DNA from: Glycine soja
Lineage: Eukaryota; Streptophyta; Magnoliopsida; Fabales; Fabaceae
Direction: 5' to 3'
Length of the DNA stretch: 64,000 nt
NCBI RefSeq assembly: GCF_004193775.1
Contig: NC_041011.1
Span: forward strand, 41,547,167-41,611,166
Below the pieces are notes generated by a model. The model saw only the letters and a program-made list of their open reading frames with translations. It did not search any database and had not been told where the DNA came from. The position numbers and the translations under genes were made by a program. Shown here one piece after another: positions 24,613-37,800 of the stretch; positions within the stretch are counted from its first letter, which is position 1, and every line of letters begins with the position of its first letter.

Positions 24613-25361
24613 GGGTAAATAGTCACTTTTGTTCGTGAATGTGTAATCTTGGACAAATGAGTCTCTAAAAGATGAAAATATAAAATTTAATTCTCAAACG
24701 TGTAAAAAGTTCGACAAATATATTCGACCATTAACTTTCGTCTATTACAAAATTTGTCACTGAAATGATTACCAACATGATCATGCTGACTAGATTGAAC
24801 AAAAATGTCAATAATTTTTTATTGGAGAAAAATGTCAATAAATTACTATTATTGGATGAAAATATCAATAATTTTTTATTTGACTTAAATATTAATATGT
24901 TTCTATGGACTAAGACCCCAAATTTTATTTCATTTAAGGGTAAAATATAATTTTAGGATAAATTTTCGTCATTTTTTATCGTTACACGCATAACATTACA
25001 ATAATCACTTAAAAAAATATATTGACAAACATAATTTAAAACAAACATGATAATAACGATAATATTGATTATCAATCATAATTTTTCTATCACAATAACA
25101 ATTATCCAAAATAAACATTGTAATGATGTATCAATCATTACAAAATTTTCCAAATTATAATTAGTCACAATCTATTATAAATAAAAGATAAATATATCAT
25201 ATATTTCACTTCTTCGAATATTAACTATTTTATTGAAGGTGACGAACCAAAGTTAACGATCAGATATATTTGTCTCATTTTTTACACTTTTGTAAACTAA
25301 ATTTTGTATTTTTATCTTTCAGGAAACATTTGTCAGCGAAACATAAAGCGACAATTTACCC
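24613..25361. repeat. Foldback (inverted-repeat) element
   Basis: The left end GGGTAAATAGTCACTTTTGT matches the reverse complement of the right end, which reads GGGTAAATTGTCGCTTTATG. Similarity continues inward through the CATTTGTC / GACAAATG-like and TTAACTTTCG-like motifs. A block near 24800-24900 repeats TGTCAATAA(T/A)TT with spacing of about 36 bp. No target duplication was seen. Confidence 0.6.
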
Positions 25362-25689
25362 TATTCATATCCCCCAAAGAGTGGGAAGACGAAAAATCAA
25401 TATAATGTTATATAACAATTATGCCCCATTCTCTTTGTTTTCATCCTTTCCTTCTCTTCACCTACAATACACAAGTTGGGTTTGAGGGTCGCGAGTGAGA
25501 GAGAGACTTGGTGAGACGTGAGGTTTTAGAGTTGAAGGAAAATGGTGGTGACGGCTAGCAATGGGGCAAACAGTGGCGGGTGGCAATACCAGTGATGGCC
25601 GATGGCTGGGTTGATGGTGATCCTTGAGAAGGGAGAACAAGAGTGGACAACCATGGAAGAAGGATTTGTAGAGAGAGCTTACAACAAAT

Positions 25690-25909
25690 ATGTTCATATG
25701 CTGACAATTAAAGATGATCATGTTAGCAATCATTTCATTAACAAATTTGTCTCTTTCTGCCATGTATGTTATTTTATTAACAGTGATAGACGGAAGTTAA
25801 CCGTTAGATATATTTATTATATTTTTTATACTTTCAAAAACTAAATTTTTTATTATCTTATAGGAATGTATTTGTCAATCAGGTTCACAAATAAAAGTAA
25901 TTATTTATC
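25690..25909 (-). repeat. Extra end copy of the same foldback element
   Basis: The reverse complement of this stretch reads GATAAATAATTACTTTTATT, then GACAAATACATTCC, and further in AATGAAATGATTGCTAACAT. This parallels the left arm at 24613-24790 (GAAATGATTACCAACATGAT there). The element therefore appears to have two right-hand ends, by nesting or partial duplication. Confidence 0.55.
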
Positions 25910-26906
25910 AAAAATATAAATAATTTTTTAAAATGGATTTTATAACAAAAGATTAATGTGTGAGGAAATCAAGAAAAAGTGCGTTGAATTAAGTTCATAA
26001 TGAGCTTATCCACGGATTCAGCAATAAATTACAACAACTCGGCAGCTCCATTCCCCATATCCTTCTACAAATTGTTTGGATACACCGCAACCCTCTCATT
26101 TGACAATCTTTTTATCATTGCGCCAGGTGTCTAATATGCTGCCAATTTATTTGATAAGAGTTGCTCCCTCAAAGCGATTGCGAATGTGATTAACATTGAC
26201 ATGTCACATGTCATGCCTTTTTTATTGTTGCTAACGGCTCGTTTGGCGGAGCAAGTCTTTTTCAGGTTACTTTTTGCTTAAATTTTTTTTTCTCTTGACA
26301 GAAAAATATTTTAATAAAATTACCTGTAATTTTTTCTCAGTTTCTCTAAACTTAGGTATATCTAATTTTATAATATATTATAATACTATAAATGAAAATA
26401 CACAATTTAGAGAGTACCATATTTGAATCAGACTTTTTTAACATTTTATTTTCTTTCTTTGGATTTGCATTCACTCATTGCATATGCAGTTAGTAAATAG
26501 ATAAATATCTTAATTATCTCAAATTACTCTTTTTTTCTTTTTTTTTTTGTTTTTATTTCTAAATTAAATTTATGGTAACTAGTGAGATGACTAGTAATTC
26601 TTAGAGTGAGAGGAATAAATATGAATTATACAACTATATACAAATAGTTAAAATTATGATAAAAACATTATCAAAATTTAATGTCATACAATTACTTAAA
26701 AAATTATGTAATTTTTAAAAAATAAAGACTCACATAATATTATGTTTTAATCTTTATCCTTCATGATAATATTAACTATCATTATTTATTTTTCTCACTT
26801 TTATATAAAAAGACTTTATCACTAAATAAATCCCTTGTATTTTATATTTTTTGTTATTAAATGAAACTAAATTTATAAATTCTTATAAAATTGTCGAATT
26901 TAAACC

Positions 26907-26995
26907 ACGAACCACGTGGAACAATTGGTGAGTAAAGTCGGACTAGGACTCGAGGTCATTGGGACAATCTATTTTTTTTATAAAAAAAACATTAA
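26907..26995 (+). repeat. Weak candidate tRNA-derived SINE
   Basis: It has an A-box-like ACAATTGGTGAG, a B-box-like GGACTCGAGGTC and an oligo-T/A tail. It does not belong to the family at 16014. Low confidence. Confidence 0.3.
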
Positions 26996-27053
26996 CATAA
27001 AAATGAAAAATGAGGTATAATGAGTTCAAACACATAAAAATAAGAAATATAAA

Positions 27054-27167
27054 ATATAAAAATTTAAGATAAATACTTGTGATTTTATTAAAATAAAGAG
27101 GTGCATTAAAATATAAAAATTTAAGATAAATACTTGTGATTTTATTAAAATAAAGAGGTGCATTTAT
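27054..27167. repeat. 57-bp tandem duplication with a third diverged copy
   Basis: Two nearly identical 57-bp units (27054-27110 and 27111-27167) both read ATATAAAAATTTAAGATAAA at the start and AATAAAGAGGTGCATT near the end. A diverged third copy occurs at about 27216-27275. Confidence 0.9.
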
Positions 27168-28329
27168 TTATCATCACATGAGAATATGTAAGGTTCAAAC
27201 ACATAAAATTAGGGATATAAAATATAAAATTTTAAGATAAATATATTAGATTTTATTAAAATAAAGAGGTATATTTATCTATCTTTACATAAGAATAGGT
27301 ATGTCATTGAGCATGAGGTTATTTTAACTTAACTAATGATGTTGAGTTCTATATGCCTCAATTAGAAGATATATCTGATTTCTAAAAAAATTAAATTTAT
27401 TTTTTATTTGGTAAACTTACCTAATATTAATTTTTTTAAAAGTGTATATTAAAATGTGTTTTTTTTGCACCAAAGTATCCCAATGCTGATTTATTTGATG
27501 TATAGAAATAATTAAAGTGGAACTTAACTGACTTAAGTCTTAAAAAAACTATTTTAACAAATTTATGTATATAAATATTATTCTAACAACGTAAATTTTT
27601 TTAGATCGGTTATTATTAGTATTCAATATTTTATTTATGTAACATAACATGCATTATAATATAAAATTTGCGACAAATTAACTTAAAGTCATGTTATAAT
27701 CCCATCTAACAATTGAAAAATAATTCTACAAAAAAATCAATAAATAAGAAAATGACACTTTTTGTTGGCGAATTAAAGTAGATGCATGGAATGCTAGTAC
27801 CAGTAACAAGGTTTCTCCAACCTAATTATACCTCATTTGTCTGTTCACTGGTATAGTAAAAGCATTACATGGAAAGTTTCTCTTTCTCGTGGCGTGTTCT
27901 TTTCACCTCCATGACCACATTTCACAAGTCATGACAAGTGCACTGATTCCTTTCTTTTCGGTAATGTAAATTGAAAAATTCTACTTGGAATAAAAAACCT
28001 ACTGACCCAAGGTTTTTGGGTTAATAAATGACAGATAGATAAACATTAGAAGAGGGGACCACAGATAATAGGGAAGAAGAATGAAATGAAGAATATATGT
28101 GGCAACTATACCAGAATGTGATCCTCTTCTCCATTGGTAACCTCCCCCAACACCAACACTTCACGATTCTCAACCTAACCTTCATTTCATTCGTATATAC
28201 ATGTTTTGTTCTGTTCCTGATCTTCACCTTCCCAAGGCTTTCTCCTCCATTTGCTTTGGCCAGGACAAATGTCCTATTCTTTTCACCCTTTTCAATTCTA
28301 TTTTTATCACTTCTAAATTTCAACTAGTA

Positions 28330-29254
28330 ATATATTATAATGTTTTTTTTTTATCTATAAACGTTAATTAAATGTTAGTTTCTTAATTTTTATTAACAAA
28401 AAAGATCGAATCCACTCATCCTTTTCTTTTCTTTCATTATTTCTTATTCATCAAACTAACTTTATATAACAACAGATATTTATACACGCGCGGTGTTTAC
28501 TTCAGATAAAAATCCGTGTCACTGTTTCTGAGTGGTTCTGGTAAAGCTGTTGCCACTTATTCTTATCTTCTTCATCCCCCGATTCGAACTTTTGTCGTTT
28601 TCATTACATCACATGTGTGTGTTTATCTCCTCTCCACCTTGCATTTGCATGTCTTTTCATAACTCACAAAGCCTTAATTGTTTTCGAAACAGTTTTCCAA
28701 ATTTACATTTTTGTCATTAGCTTCTAATAATTCGGTTGGGTTAGGTTAGACCTTCTTCTTCTTCTTTCAACTTAAATTTATTAACCCATCACTTTCTCTC
28801 TACTGTTCATAGTATTATTAATATTTTTGTTATACGATGATTGTATTGTATATACAAAAAATACGTGAATTACATTTTCTGTAACTTTTTATTATGACGC
28901 TATTCTGGCTGCTGAAGTATCTATGATGATATGTAGATTTCTTTTTATATTTTATTATTTCTGTTTGAGAGTGGCCTTGATAAATTCTGATGGAAACTTT
29001 GCATTAATTTTACAGTTGCAAGGGATGACAAGGGTGGTCCCACAAAGGTGTTTAAGGAGACAGGTGCAAATAATTGTGTGATTTTCTGAGTTTCTTTATT
29101 TCTATTTCCTTGGAGTGGTTGTAGTGTGGTTGAAGGAGTCACAAGTAGAAGAAGAAGAAGCTAAGTGTGGATCAGTCACGAGTCAGTGTTGTTACTTGTT
29201 AGAAGAAGTACAGTAGATGAGGAAAAGGGTCTGTGGGGGAAGCTTTTTGAATAA
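28330..29254 (+). promoter_or_regulatory. Upstream region of the FUT8-like gene
   Basis: Intergenic DNA becoming less AT-rich towards the gene, with CT-rich tracts near 28750-28800. It probably contains promoter and leader. No individual element is called. Confidence 0.35.
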
Positions 29255-29273
29255 AGAAAGAAAGAAAGAAAGA
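29255..29273 (+). repeat. (AAAG)n microsatellite in the leader of the FUT8-like gene
   Basis: Five AAAG-type repeats about 30 bp upstream of the start codon. Confidence 0.85.
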
Positions 29274-29299
29274 ATCGTTGTGAGGGGAAAAAAAGTGAA

Positions 29300-32200
29300 A
29301 TGGAGCCACTGAATCATAAGTCTTTTGAGAGAGTGGTTTCCCAGAAAGCCTTGCAAATGGGAAACTCGTTTCCTTGTCAAATTTGTGTGGTGGGATTTCT
29401 CTGCGGTGTATGCCTCACCTCTCTGTTCATGGCTGCTCTCACTTCCTTTGGCTCCTTTCAGTTTAGTCCCATTTTGTTTTCAACCATGTCGATGGCTAGT
29501 AATTCATCAGGGAATTCTACTTTTCCTAATGATATCAGTGAGTCAATTTCTTTCTCCTTTGTTTGAACCATTTCTTGTTTATTCTTTTATTTTTTATATT
29601 TTGTTTTATGGTAATGAGGTTGTGGATGCAGTGTGCATCTTCCTCTGTTTTCATATGACTTTTACTTCTTTGATAGAACTTAGCTAATTCAAGAAAGAAA
29701 CTTTGAAACTGGGTTATACAGAATTACTGTATTTAATTTTAAAATCTTAATAAGTGGGGGAACCAATTTTATTTCTCCTTTTCTTCTTCGTGTTTTTATT
29801 TTATTTTTCTTCTTTTCTTGAAGAAAAAGAACCGGGTTTATTATGAGTTCCAACTTTTTTAAAAGTTTGATGTATTCAAGGACGTTTATCTGCGAAGCGA
29901 ACTTGATAGAACTTGTTAGGCTTGGTCATGAAGCAACTTTTAAAGGATACTTTAATTAGTAATTGCTGGCTTTACGTTAAGCATACTCTAATAACCATTC
30001 TTTTTGACTTTGGACTGCATATTCCAGAGAGTATATAGTATATACATTGTTTTGCCTAATCAGCATTACAATTATGACATGCTTATAATAATTATTAATT
30101 TTTATCCGCTCAAAAACAATGTCAAGGAGTTTACAATAACTCGTGTGCTTTGTTCAACTTGAGCTATACCCTCTCTTGACTACAATAACTATTTATTGCA
30201 CAACAAGACACGTAGAACTGATCCTAATGATGGAGTAATACTGTGATTAATCCGATTGATTATGATGAAAAGATTGAATGTAATTAACAGTTGAATGTGT
30301 TTTCTTTGTTTACTTAGACAAGGTTACACGTTCGGACTGCCAGTTTAAGCTTAAGGAAACTGAGAGATTAGAGGATTCTAAGAGCAGCAGAGAGCAAAAT
30401 AACGATGAGAGAGTCTCATTGCTTTATTCAGCATGGAGTGCTGTGTTGAATGAACCTACAAGTGGCGGTAAAGAGCACTTGCAGAAACATGGAATTAGTG
30501 GGTCCAGTTTGCCTCATGCCCCACATTTGGAAAACTGCAAGGTGAAAACACAGCTATATGACTATTTTGATAAGCGTAAAGGAAATGAGGTTTTCCCACC
30601 ATGGACAACTTGGAAGGGATCTTTGCAGACATTCCCTGTCGCTGCAATCAATGAGCAAATGCAAAATCTTAGGCATGATGCAGTCTCTGAGGGGGCTTAT
30701 CCACCATGGGTGTGTTCTTAACTATCTCTCTAGTGTTTTGGATTCACCATAAAATATTTCACCTACAAATTGTTGGTATCAATATTTGGTCTGTTGTTGC
30801 CTCCAAATATACTAGTGAAATGGCATTTGTTTCCATAACAATCATCATTTCATAACCAAATGTTGTTTATGTAGCTTTTTTGTTTCTTAAAACACATTTC
30901 TTTTTCCAAGCAGAGCTAAGTATGGTTAGTATTTTCCTCACTAATTAAATATTGTCCAGTTCAATCTTTTTTCTTTAATGCATGATTTCAACATTTAGAA
31001 TTTTTACAGAAAAACAGCATATAGGTTCTTCTTAAGGAGGATTTGTGAACTTCTTTAGAACATAAAAATGACATTTACAATGTTCATGATTAAAGAATTA
31101 GATGGAATGTTGTGAAGTTTATTCACATAGAAGCATTTGCAGATTGCAGGGTCCGATGAAGAAAACTATCCCTTGACTAGAAAAGTGCAGCGTGACATAT
31201 GGATCCATCAGCATCCTTTAAACTGTAGTAGCCCGGATGTCAAGTTCCTTGTCACTGACTGGGAGAGATTACCTGGATTTGGTATTGGGGCTCAGATTGC
31301 TGGCATGTGTGGACTTCTTGGTATTGCAATCAACGAAGGAAGAGTCCTTGTCACTAACTATTACAACAGAGCTGAACATGGGGGTTGCAAAGGTATATTT
31401 TTTGTGAAAAAATAATTAAAAGCCATGCCATTACTTATTGTATTATCTATTTCAGTTATAACAACCTATGTATAATGTGAACTTATGCTCACAACAAAAA
31501 CCTTAAAATAGTATTAAATATTGTTACAAGAAACCAATGTGATTCTGATAATATTGAAAGCGTACACTCCTTTTTTATATGTAGGGTCTTCCCGTTCTAG
31601 TTGGAGTTGTTACTTCTTTCCTGAAACCTCCCTGGAATGTCGGCGGCATGCATTTGAACTCATGAAAAGTGAAGATGCGTGGAGTAAGGGAATTGTGACC
31701 ACAAAAGAAAATTATACAACAAAGCATATATGGGCAGGACCTACTCCAAGGTAACCAACCTCTCAACTGCAATCTGATATTTATGATTCTTTCCATGCTG
31801 AGAAACTGAACGTGTAGGAGTTTTATTCTTCCAATGTCAATATCAGGAAATGGGGTCTTCAGTGGAATTATTTGCAACCTACTACTGATATAAATGGGAC
31901 TCTGTTAGCTTCTCATAGAAAAATGGATATACGGTGGTGGAGAGCACAGGTACCGGACTCTGTTAGACTTGCAGAAAAGGAGTTATATATGCTAAGTCCT
32001 CATTTTAGTAATAGTTAATGATTTCATCTAGTTGCCATAAATATTGTTTTCAGGCAGTACGCTACTTAATGAGGTTCCCAACTGAATACACATGCAATTT
32101 AATGAATGAGGCCCGCCATGCTAGCTTTGGAAAATTAGCTGCAGAAATGGTCCTTCAAAGTCTTGCTGGGGATTGGCCAAAGGTTGTACTTAAATTTGCA

Positions 32201-33448
32201 CTATTTTTTTGCTGGACATGAAAGAATTAAAGAGTGGAAGTAGTACAGTTTATCCATGCTTTGCATCTAAACACGGGAAGAATACAAATACTCCCTCCAT
32301 TTGTGATTATATGACGTTTTAGAGAAGAAAAAATTATTCAAAAATAGATGTTGTTTTACAAAATCAATGTTGTATTAAATATTTTTATGAAGACTATCCT
32401 TAATCAAAATACTTAGTGAAAGTAGTATATAGGAAGGAAGAGTAAATGAGTCATTAATTAGAAAAATAAAAGATATATTAGAAAATTACCTAATATTTTT
32501 CTTTGAAATTCAATAAATTAATTGTATTTCCCACTACATGTCAAAATCTTAAAAGTCATATAATCTAGAAGAGAGAGAAAGTAGGTCCTAGTGTCCTACT
32601 ATTGGAAAAATTATTATTTACCTAATTTCCCCCTCAAGCTACTCTCATTGTTGGATAAAACGGTAGTAGTAGTATATTTTTCAAAAAAAAATAAAATTGT
32701 ATTGATGAAAATTACCTTCCTTTACTACTATGTCTCAGGAAAGTAGTGGCAGGGCAAGGTCTAATGATATTGATGAATACGTTTGGTCCAATCACAAGCC
32801 ATGGGTCCCTAGGCCTCTTCTATGTATGCATGTAAGGATGGGAGACAAAGCATGCGAAATGAAGGTAGTTGGATTTGAAGAATACATGCAGCTTGCGGAT
32901 AGGACTCGGAGACACTTCCCTCACCTTAATAACATTTGGCTGTCAACTGAGATGCAGGTACTATGATTGTTACATACACAGCTTTCATCGGGATGCTCAG
33001 TTCGCATGGTAATTGTCTTTACAATTCGATCATACGAACTGGGCTCGATCCCGAGATACCAAAACATTCAATATATACCGCTTTTTAATTGGTAATCATT
33101 TGGAGTCATCTTTTTAGATGATAGTAGTAGTTTGTTATACACTGACATAAGACTTATTTGATTCAGGATGTAATTGACAAGACCAGAGAATATTCTCATT
33201 GGAACTTTTACTATACAAAGGTAAGACGCCAAGCTAAGATTAACATGTCAATGGCTGCCTACGAAGCCAGTCTGGGAAGGGAGACCAGCACAAATTATCC
33301 ACTTGTTAATTTCTTGATGGCTGCTGACTCAGATTTTTACGTTGGGGCATTGGGTTCTTCCTGGTCCTTTCTTATAGATGGAATGAGAAATACTGGGGGA
33401 AAGGTAATGGCTGGGTTTTTGAGTGTCAATAAAGACAGATTTTGGTAG
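29300..33448 (+). CDS. FUT8/GT23-like alpha-1,6-fucosyltransferase-related type II membrane protein
   Basis: Eight coding exons (29300-29537, 30318-30709, 31143-31392, 31585-31750, 31847-31949, 32054-32182, 32739-32957, 33167-33448) join in phase to 592 residues. A short cytosolic tail is followed by one membrane span (about 28-53, ICVVGFLCGVCLTSLFMAAL), the usual layout of a Golgi glycosyltransferase. The luminal part starts with a variable stem. It includes DWERLPGFGIGAQ and the diagnostic MHVRMGDKACEM (HVRMGDK at 457-463), which corresponds to the HVRRTDK donor-binding loop of FUT8. A following EEYM and a C-terminal DFYVGALGSSWSFLID match the final FUT8 motif order. Plants do not make FUT8-type core alpha-1,6 fucose, so the acceptor is unknown. 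The second Arg of the FUT8 loop is Met here. The start is the first ATG after a purine-rich leader and lies just before the membrane span. Confidence 0.85.
30112..30180 (-). repeat. SINE copy in intron 1 of the FUT8-like gene
   Basis: The minus strand reads GGTATAGCTCAAGTTGAAC, then CACGAGTTATTGTAAACTCC and TTGACATTG. It carries the same motif order as the copy at 16014-16108. Confidence 0.6.
32291..32581. mobile_element. Stowaway-type MITE, 291 bp
   Basis: The left end is CTCCCTCCATTTGTGATTAT, with the CTCCCTCC start typical of Stowaway. The right end reverse-complements to CTTTCTCTCTCTTCTAGATT and then ATATGACTTTT, matching ATATGACGTTTT on the left. Both ends are flanked by TA, the Tc1/mariner target duplication. 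It lies in the intron between the sixth and seventh coding exons of the FUT8-like gene. Confidence 0.8.
32991..33060 (+). repeat. tRNA-like (SINE) fragment in the last intron of the FUT8-like gene
   Basis: A 70-nt stretch has GATGCTCAGTTCGCATGG near its start and GGGCTCGATCCCGAG near its end, close to a Pol III B box (GGTTCGANNCC). It probably derives from a tRNA-derived SINE rather than a functional tRNA, since acceptor and anticodon stems do not form. Confidence 0.45.
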
Positions 33449-34843
33449 AGAGTTACACGTTTGTAAATTAAATCATCAGTGGCTAGGCTACCATAGCAAT
33501 ATGATTCTCTGTATGTATAATTATTGTACATATGCAAAAAACAAAATAAAACAACGCGATCTCTTATTGATAGAGTGATGACGATACAATCAAAATGCTT
33601 GCACCTTGTTTTTAGAGTCTGTAATTTCTTGCATTGTTCTTTCTTGTTCTGTTTCATGTGGAGTTCCTAGGCAATTCGTCGAAGCTTTGGGTATGGAATA
33701 TTTCCTTCTTCAAAATTTTACTAGCAGGGATAAACAATGGACGTATATTCTGACTATTAAGAAATATGTATACTATCCAAAATTCCAAATTCTATAACCA
33801 TATAACCAATACCTGAGATATTCAACACCAAATATATTAATTATTAAATACATTTTTTTACTCACTCATGAACTCCCAAGATTTTAAAATATTGCATGTT
33901 ACACTGAAAATTTATCAAAGGCTTGATCTGAACATTTTGTGTATATGATATTTTTTTTGCTCTTACAATAAAAATATGACATGTATATTATCTGTACATC
34001 TCAAATACAAAGAATTGATACAAGAGAAAAAAAGTGGATGAAGAATAATGTACATGTTATATTTTTATTTAAAAAAATAACTATAAAAACTTAAAAAGCA
34101 AAGAATTAGTGACTACAAAATTTTATACGTACATCTTAATTTTGTCCATTAAAAACTTTGTCTCACTTTGTTACCAGCTTATTAGTAGACAAATACCGAT
34201 TAAATGGTACTGAATGATTTCTTTAGATAAGGAAATATAACATGTTTATAAGGAATTTTAGATTATGCACTTAGTTGCAAAAAAAAAAAACACCAAAGAT
34301 CCTAGCTAATATCAAAGTGAAAAATGTATAAAAAAAAAACTATTAAAAGTGAAAAAAGAAAGAAGTTCCTTGTATTCAATGATGTAGATACATATTTCAA
34401 CAAATTTCGCTAGGCCAAAGTCAGTTCAAAAGAATAGCCAAAAACTTCATGAACGAACAATGAAAACACAAATACCACTCACAAAAATGCAAAACCAACA
34501 ATCAGAGATACAGATGTACATACAAATACAGGTAATGTATCTTGGGCAAAATCAGAATGAAGTCAAGTAAATGAAGGCTATATCTTTCTCTTCGCTTTCT
34601 CTTCAAATGACAATACAATTATTTCCAGATGACGCAAAGTCTTCATAATCCAACATCGCGAAAGGGGAAAAACATAGTGGCACCCTTTTCTTAAAGAGTA
34701 ACAATCGATCGCCCAAAAAGCTTCAAGTAAATTCTTGGCTAGATGATCCAATGTGAAAAGTAAAGTCAGCTGTGCACAATGACTCTTACACTTTGTCTCT
34801 GACAACGATTAACAAAAGCAGCAATTACAGAGATAACATGCTA
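33449..34843. other. Convergent intergenic region
   Basis: It lies between two converging genes and should hold both 3' untranslated regions: the plus-strand gene from 33449, and the minus-strand gene from 34843 leftwards to perhaps 34500, where base composition changes. No coding exons were seen. Confidence 0.5.
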
Positions 34844-37800
34844 TTAGTATTCTTCCACATCGTCACTCCCTAGTTGCATTCCATCTCCTCCTTTAGCAAC
34901 TGTCTGCTTCTTATGTTTCTTACTTTTGGCTCTCTTTGCCTTCATACGGCGTTTCCTCTCATTGGCATCTACCCATTTGTAGTCCGAAGGTATACTGAAA
35001 GGGTCCATTTCATCCTTAAATTTATGACTATCAGAATCACTGGACTGCGTACCACGACTTCCTTTCATCCATGAAATCCATGACGTAGACCCTTCTGATT
35101 CCTTGGATTTGGCATCCTGGAAGTATGCTGGGCTGGAGGGTGGAGTTGAAAACTCCTCTGCTGGCTGAAGATCTTCAAATTTTGTAAAAGTGACAAGGAC
35201 CCGTATGGTAGGGACTATAGGGATAGCTACCTGCATAGCAGTGCATAACCAGATGCCTATAAAAAAAGATGCATTGATGCAAAGTATGCCACAACAGAGA
35301 AACAGTCAAACAATGTCATTTTACAAGGGTACAGTGCGAAATAGATATGTGCAATTATATGATAAATTAGTTAGTTTTGTATATAAAATATTAACCAACA
35401 TATTTTTCACATATCCAATATATACTCGACATGATTAAAAGTGTCTTTAAAATGTTCAAAAAGGTCAAGGTGGCTGGTTTCAGTAATGTACATACAACAG
35501 TTGCATTTAAAAGTGGTGTTCTTAGTGTTTATGTCCATTACATTTAGAACACCAACATGACTCCACTCTTGGAGTGCTAGTGTATTCATATCCAGAAGAC
35601 AAATCTAAAATGAATAACAGAATAGAAGCTAGTGCAATATTGATAAATTTAAGGCAATATTATGTAATTTGCTTTGCAATATATAGTTCTGATACTTCTG
35701 CATAAATGATGAAGAACTATACATCTTCACAAATTAATCCACAGAAGGGCAACTACATGTATCGGCCTAAAGAATACTGGGGGTAAGCCGGTGGGAAAAG
35801 TCTCGTTCTTCTAACACAACCCCAATGCAAGTGTTCAATTATAGAACAAATATCCAAAGGAAAAAAAAAAACTAAAAACCATAAACATCTTAAATATTGA
35901 TGGTGTGAACTCCAAGCCACATATTTGGCAATACTGCAATGGAACGATAGTAGCATATTTCAAGAGAACGATCAATTTATTCATCAATCTCTATAAGCGA
36001 CAGTTAAGCATCAACTCGAAATCAAAGAAATTGTATTGCACTCACTTGTGTTGTGATAGCAGAAAAAGTATTTGTAACTCATGCAAAATCAAAGAAAACC
36101 CGGTCCCCCAATCCAAAAACAAGAATTTTGAAGAGGAGGAGGAAGCATGTTTAGACAAACTACAACTCTAGACTAACTCCCATTTTTGTCCTCCAAAGCT
36201 ACATATGTCAATATTGTAATTTGCAACCACAAGAATAGAGAGCAAAGCAACAACGCATTAAACAAAAAAAAAAAAAAAAGTTAAGCACTGAAGGTTACGA
36301 CGGTATTTGGGTTACCTTAACAGGAAAGGTTCCAAGAGGAAGTTTAGTTGTCAAAAGTTCTCTGAGTCTCCTAATAGCCTTAACCTTGTTTGCTAAGATG
36401 TCAAGCAGAGGCAGAAGCTCATCTGTTTTCAAAGGAAAGTCCGGTGTCAACCACAGGACAGGTCTCAAGCCCTTCTTGAACTCACTCTCATTCTTAGACT
36501 CATTAATTCCTCCTTTCTTCTTTTTCCTTCTAATGTTTTTATCCTTCCCCTTCTTTGTTTCCGCGGGATCCTCCTTCACAAACTCAGATTGCGGCTGCGG
36601 CTTCTGCTGATCACCCGAAAACTTCTTCGTGGTTTTCAAATCCTCAGGCTCGTCACCACCCTTCATGTTTTTCTTGTTCCAACCAAACCATACCTTCTTC
36701 TCTTTAACCCCACCACCATTGGAACCATTCTCATGCCCATCAAACCCTCCTCCAGGCTCCTCATCTTGACAAATAGCATCAGAATTCCCCATTCGAAGCG
36801 CGGAATCCAGTTGCATCCTCTCCTCAGCAGTCAACACATCATCATACTGATCATCATTGTTGTCTCCATTCACCATACTCTCCCCATCATCCACAGCAAA
36901 AAGCTCCTCATCGGTCATTGCCCCGGGCACCCTCCTGGACTTCACACTCACCATCACATGAAGCATGTCATAAACCCTAGCCTTCCAATTCCCCACAATC
37001 TCGGTCTTCTCCTGCCGCCGCCAATTCAAATGCGGAACAAGCTCTGCCTGAGTAACATCAATCCCAGGCCTATACATATTAGTCTGAGACATCAAAGAAA
37101 CCTCATGATTAACCTCAGCTTCAGTAGGCTGCGTACCCGCTCCCTCCAAAGCATTCGTAACTTCCTTCTCCTTATGAGCAAGAGCAAGCAAAGAACCCGG
37201 TGGGAGGTTCAACTTCCCATCCTCAGAGGCATAACCCTCTCCGAGGAACAGAAAAGTTTGATCGGAACGCTGTATGCGGAAGCCGTCGAATCCGGCGAGG
37301 GTCATATCGGCGCGGAGGTTAGAGCCGCGCTTCCAAATGCGGTAAGTGTCGGAAGGCGCAATGCGGCCGATGAAGGGAATAACGGAGCTCTCGAAATGGA
37401 AAGAAATCTCCATGTAGAAGTCACGGATTCTAGCGGCGGAGGCGACAATGCGGGGGAGCCTGCGGCACCACTTCGCCCACGCCAGAGGCTGGTAGTGGCG
37501 CGCGATGATGACGGCGATGGCTTCCTCTCTGGTGCACACGGCTTCCTGGAGCGCGCTCCAGCCGTGCTCGTTCTGGAGGCTCCAGTCGGCGCCGGCGGTC
37601 ATTAGAATCTCGGCGGAGACGACATCCCTGAGGCGCACCGCAAGGTGGAGAGGGGTTTCTCTTCCAGGAACGTCGCGCCGGTCGATGACCGTTGATACCT
37701 CGTCGGCTTTGAGCTCCGCGGCGAGGGATTCGGCTTCGGTGTTGACCTCCCCGGCTTTCGCGAGCCGAGGGATGGTGGACACGAGATGGCGCAGCGCGGC

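Larger units (their letters stand above)
25910..28330. other. AT-rich intergenic DNA
   Basis: No coding exons were recognised. Only the 57-bp tandem repeat and one weak SINE-like segment inside this stretch are called. Open frames at 28021-28327 overlap on both strands and show no motif. Confidence 0.5.

Noticed and set aside
25458..25763. 101-codon open frame on minus
   Set aside because: It lies within or beside the foldback element copies and shows no domain.
28021..28327. Open frames on both strands upstream of the FUT8-like gene
   Set aside because: Neither has a motif or splice context; they are mutual shadows.
34578..34805. 75-codon open frame on minus after the ANKRD13-like stop
   Set aside because: It falls in the probable 3' untranslated region and has no recognisable motif.
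36589..37605. 338-codon open frame on plus
   Set aside because: It is the antisense shadow of exon 1 of the ANKRD13-like gene, whose minus-strand product has clear ankyrin and GPCR-chaperone motifs.
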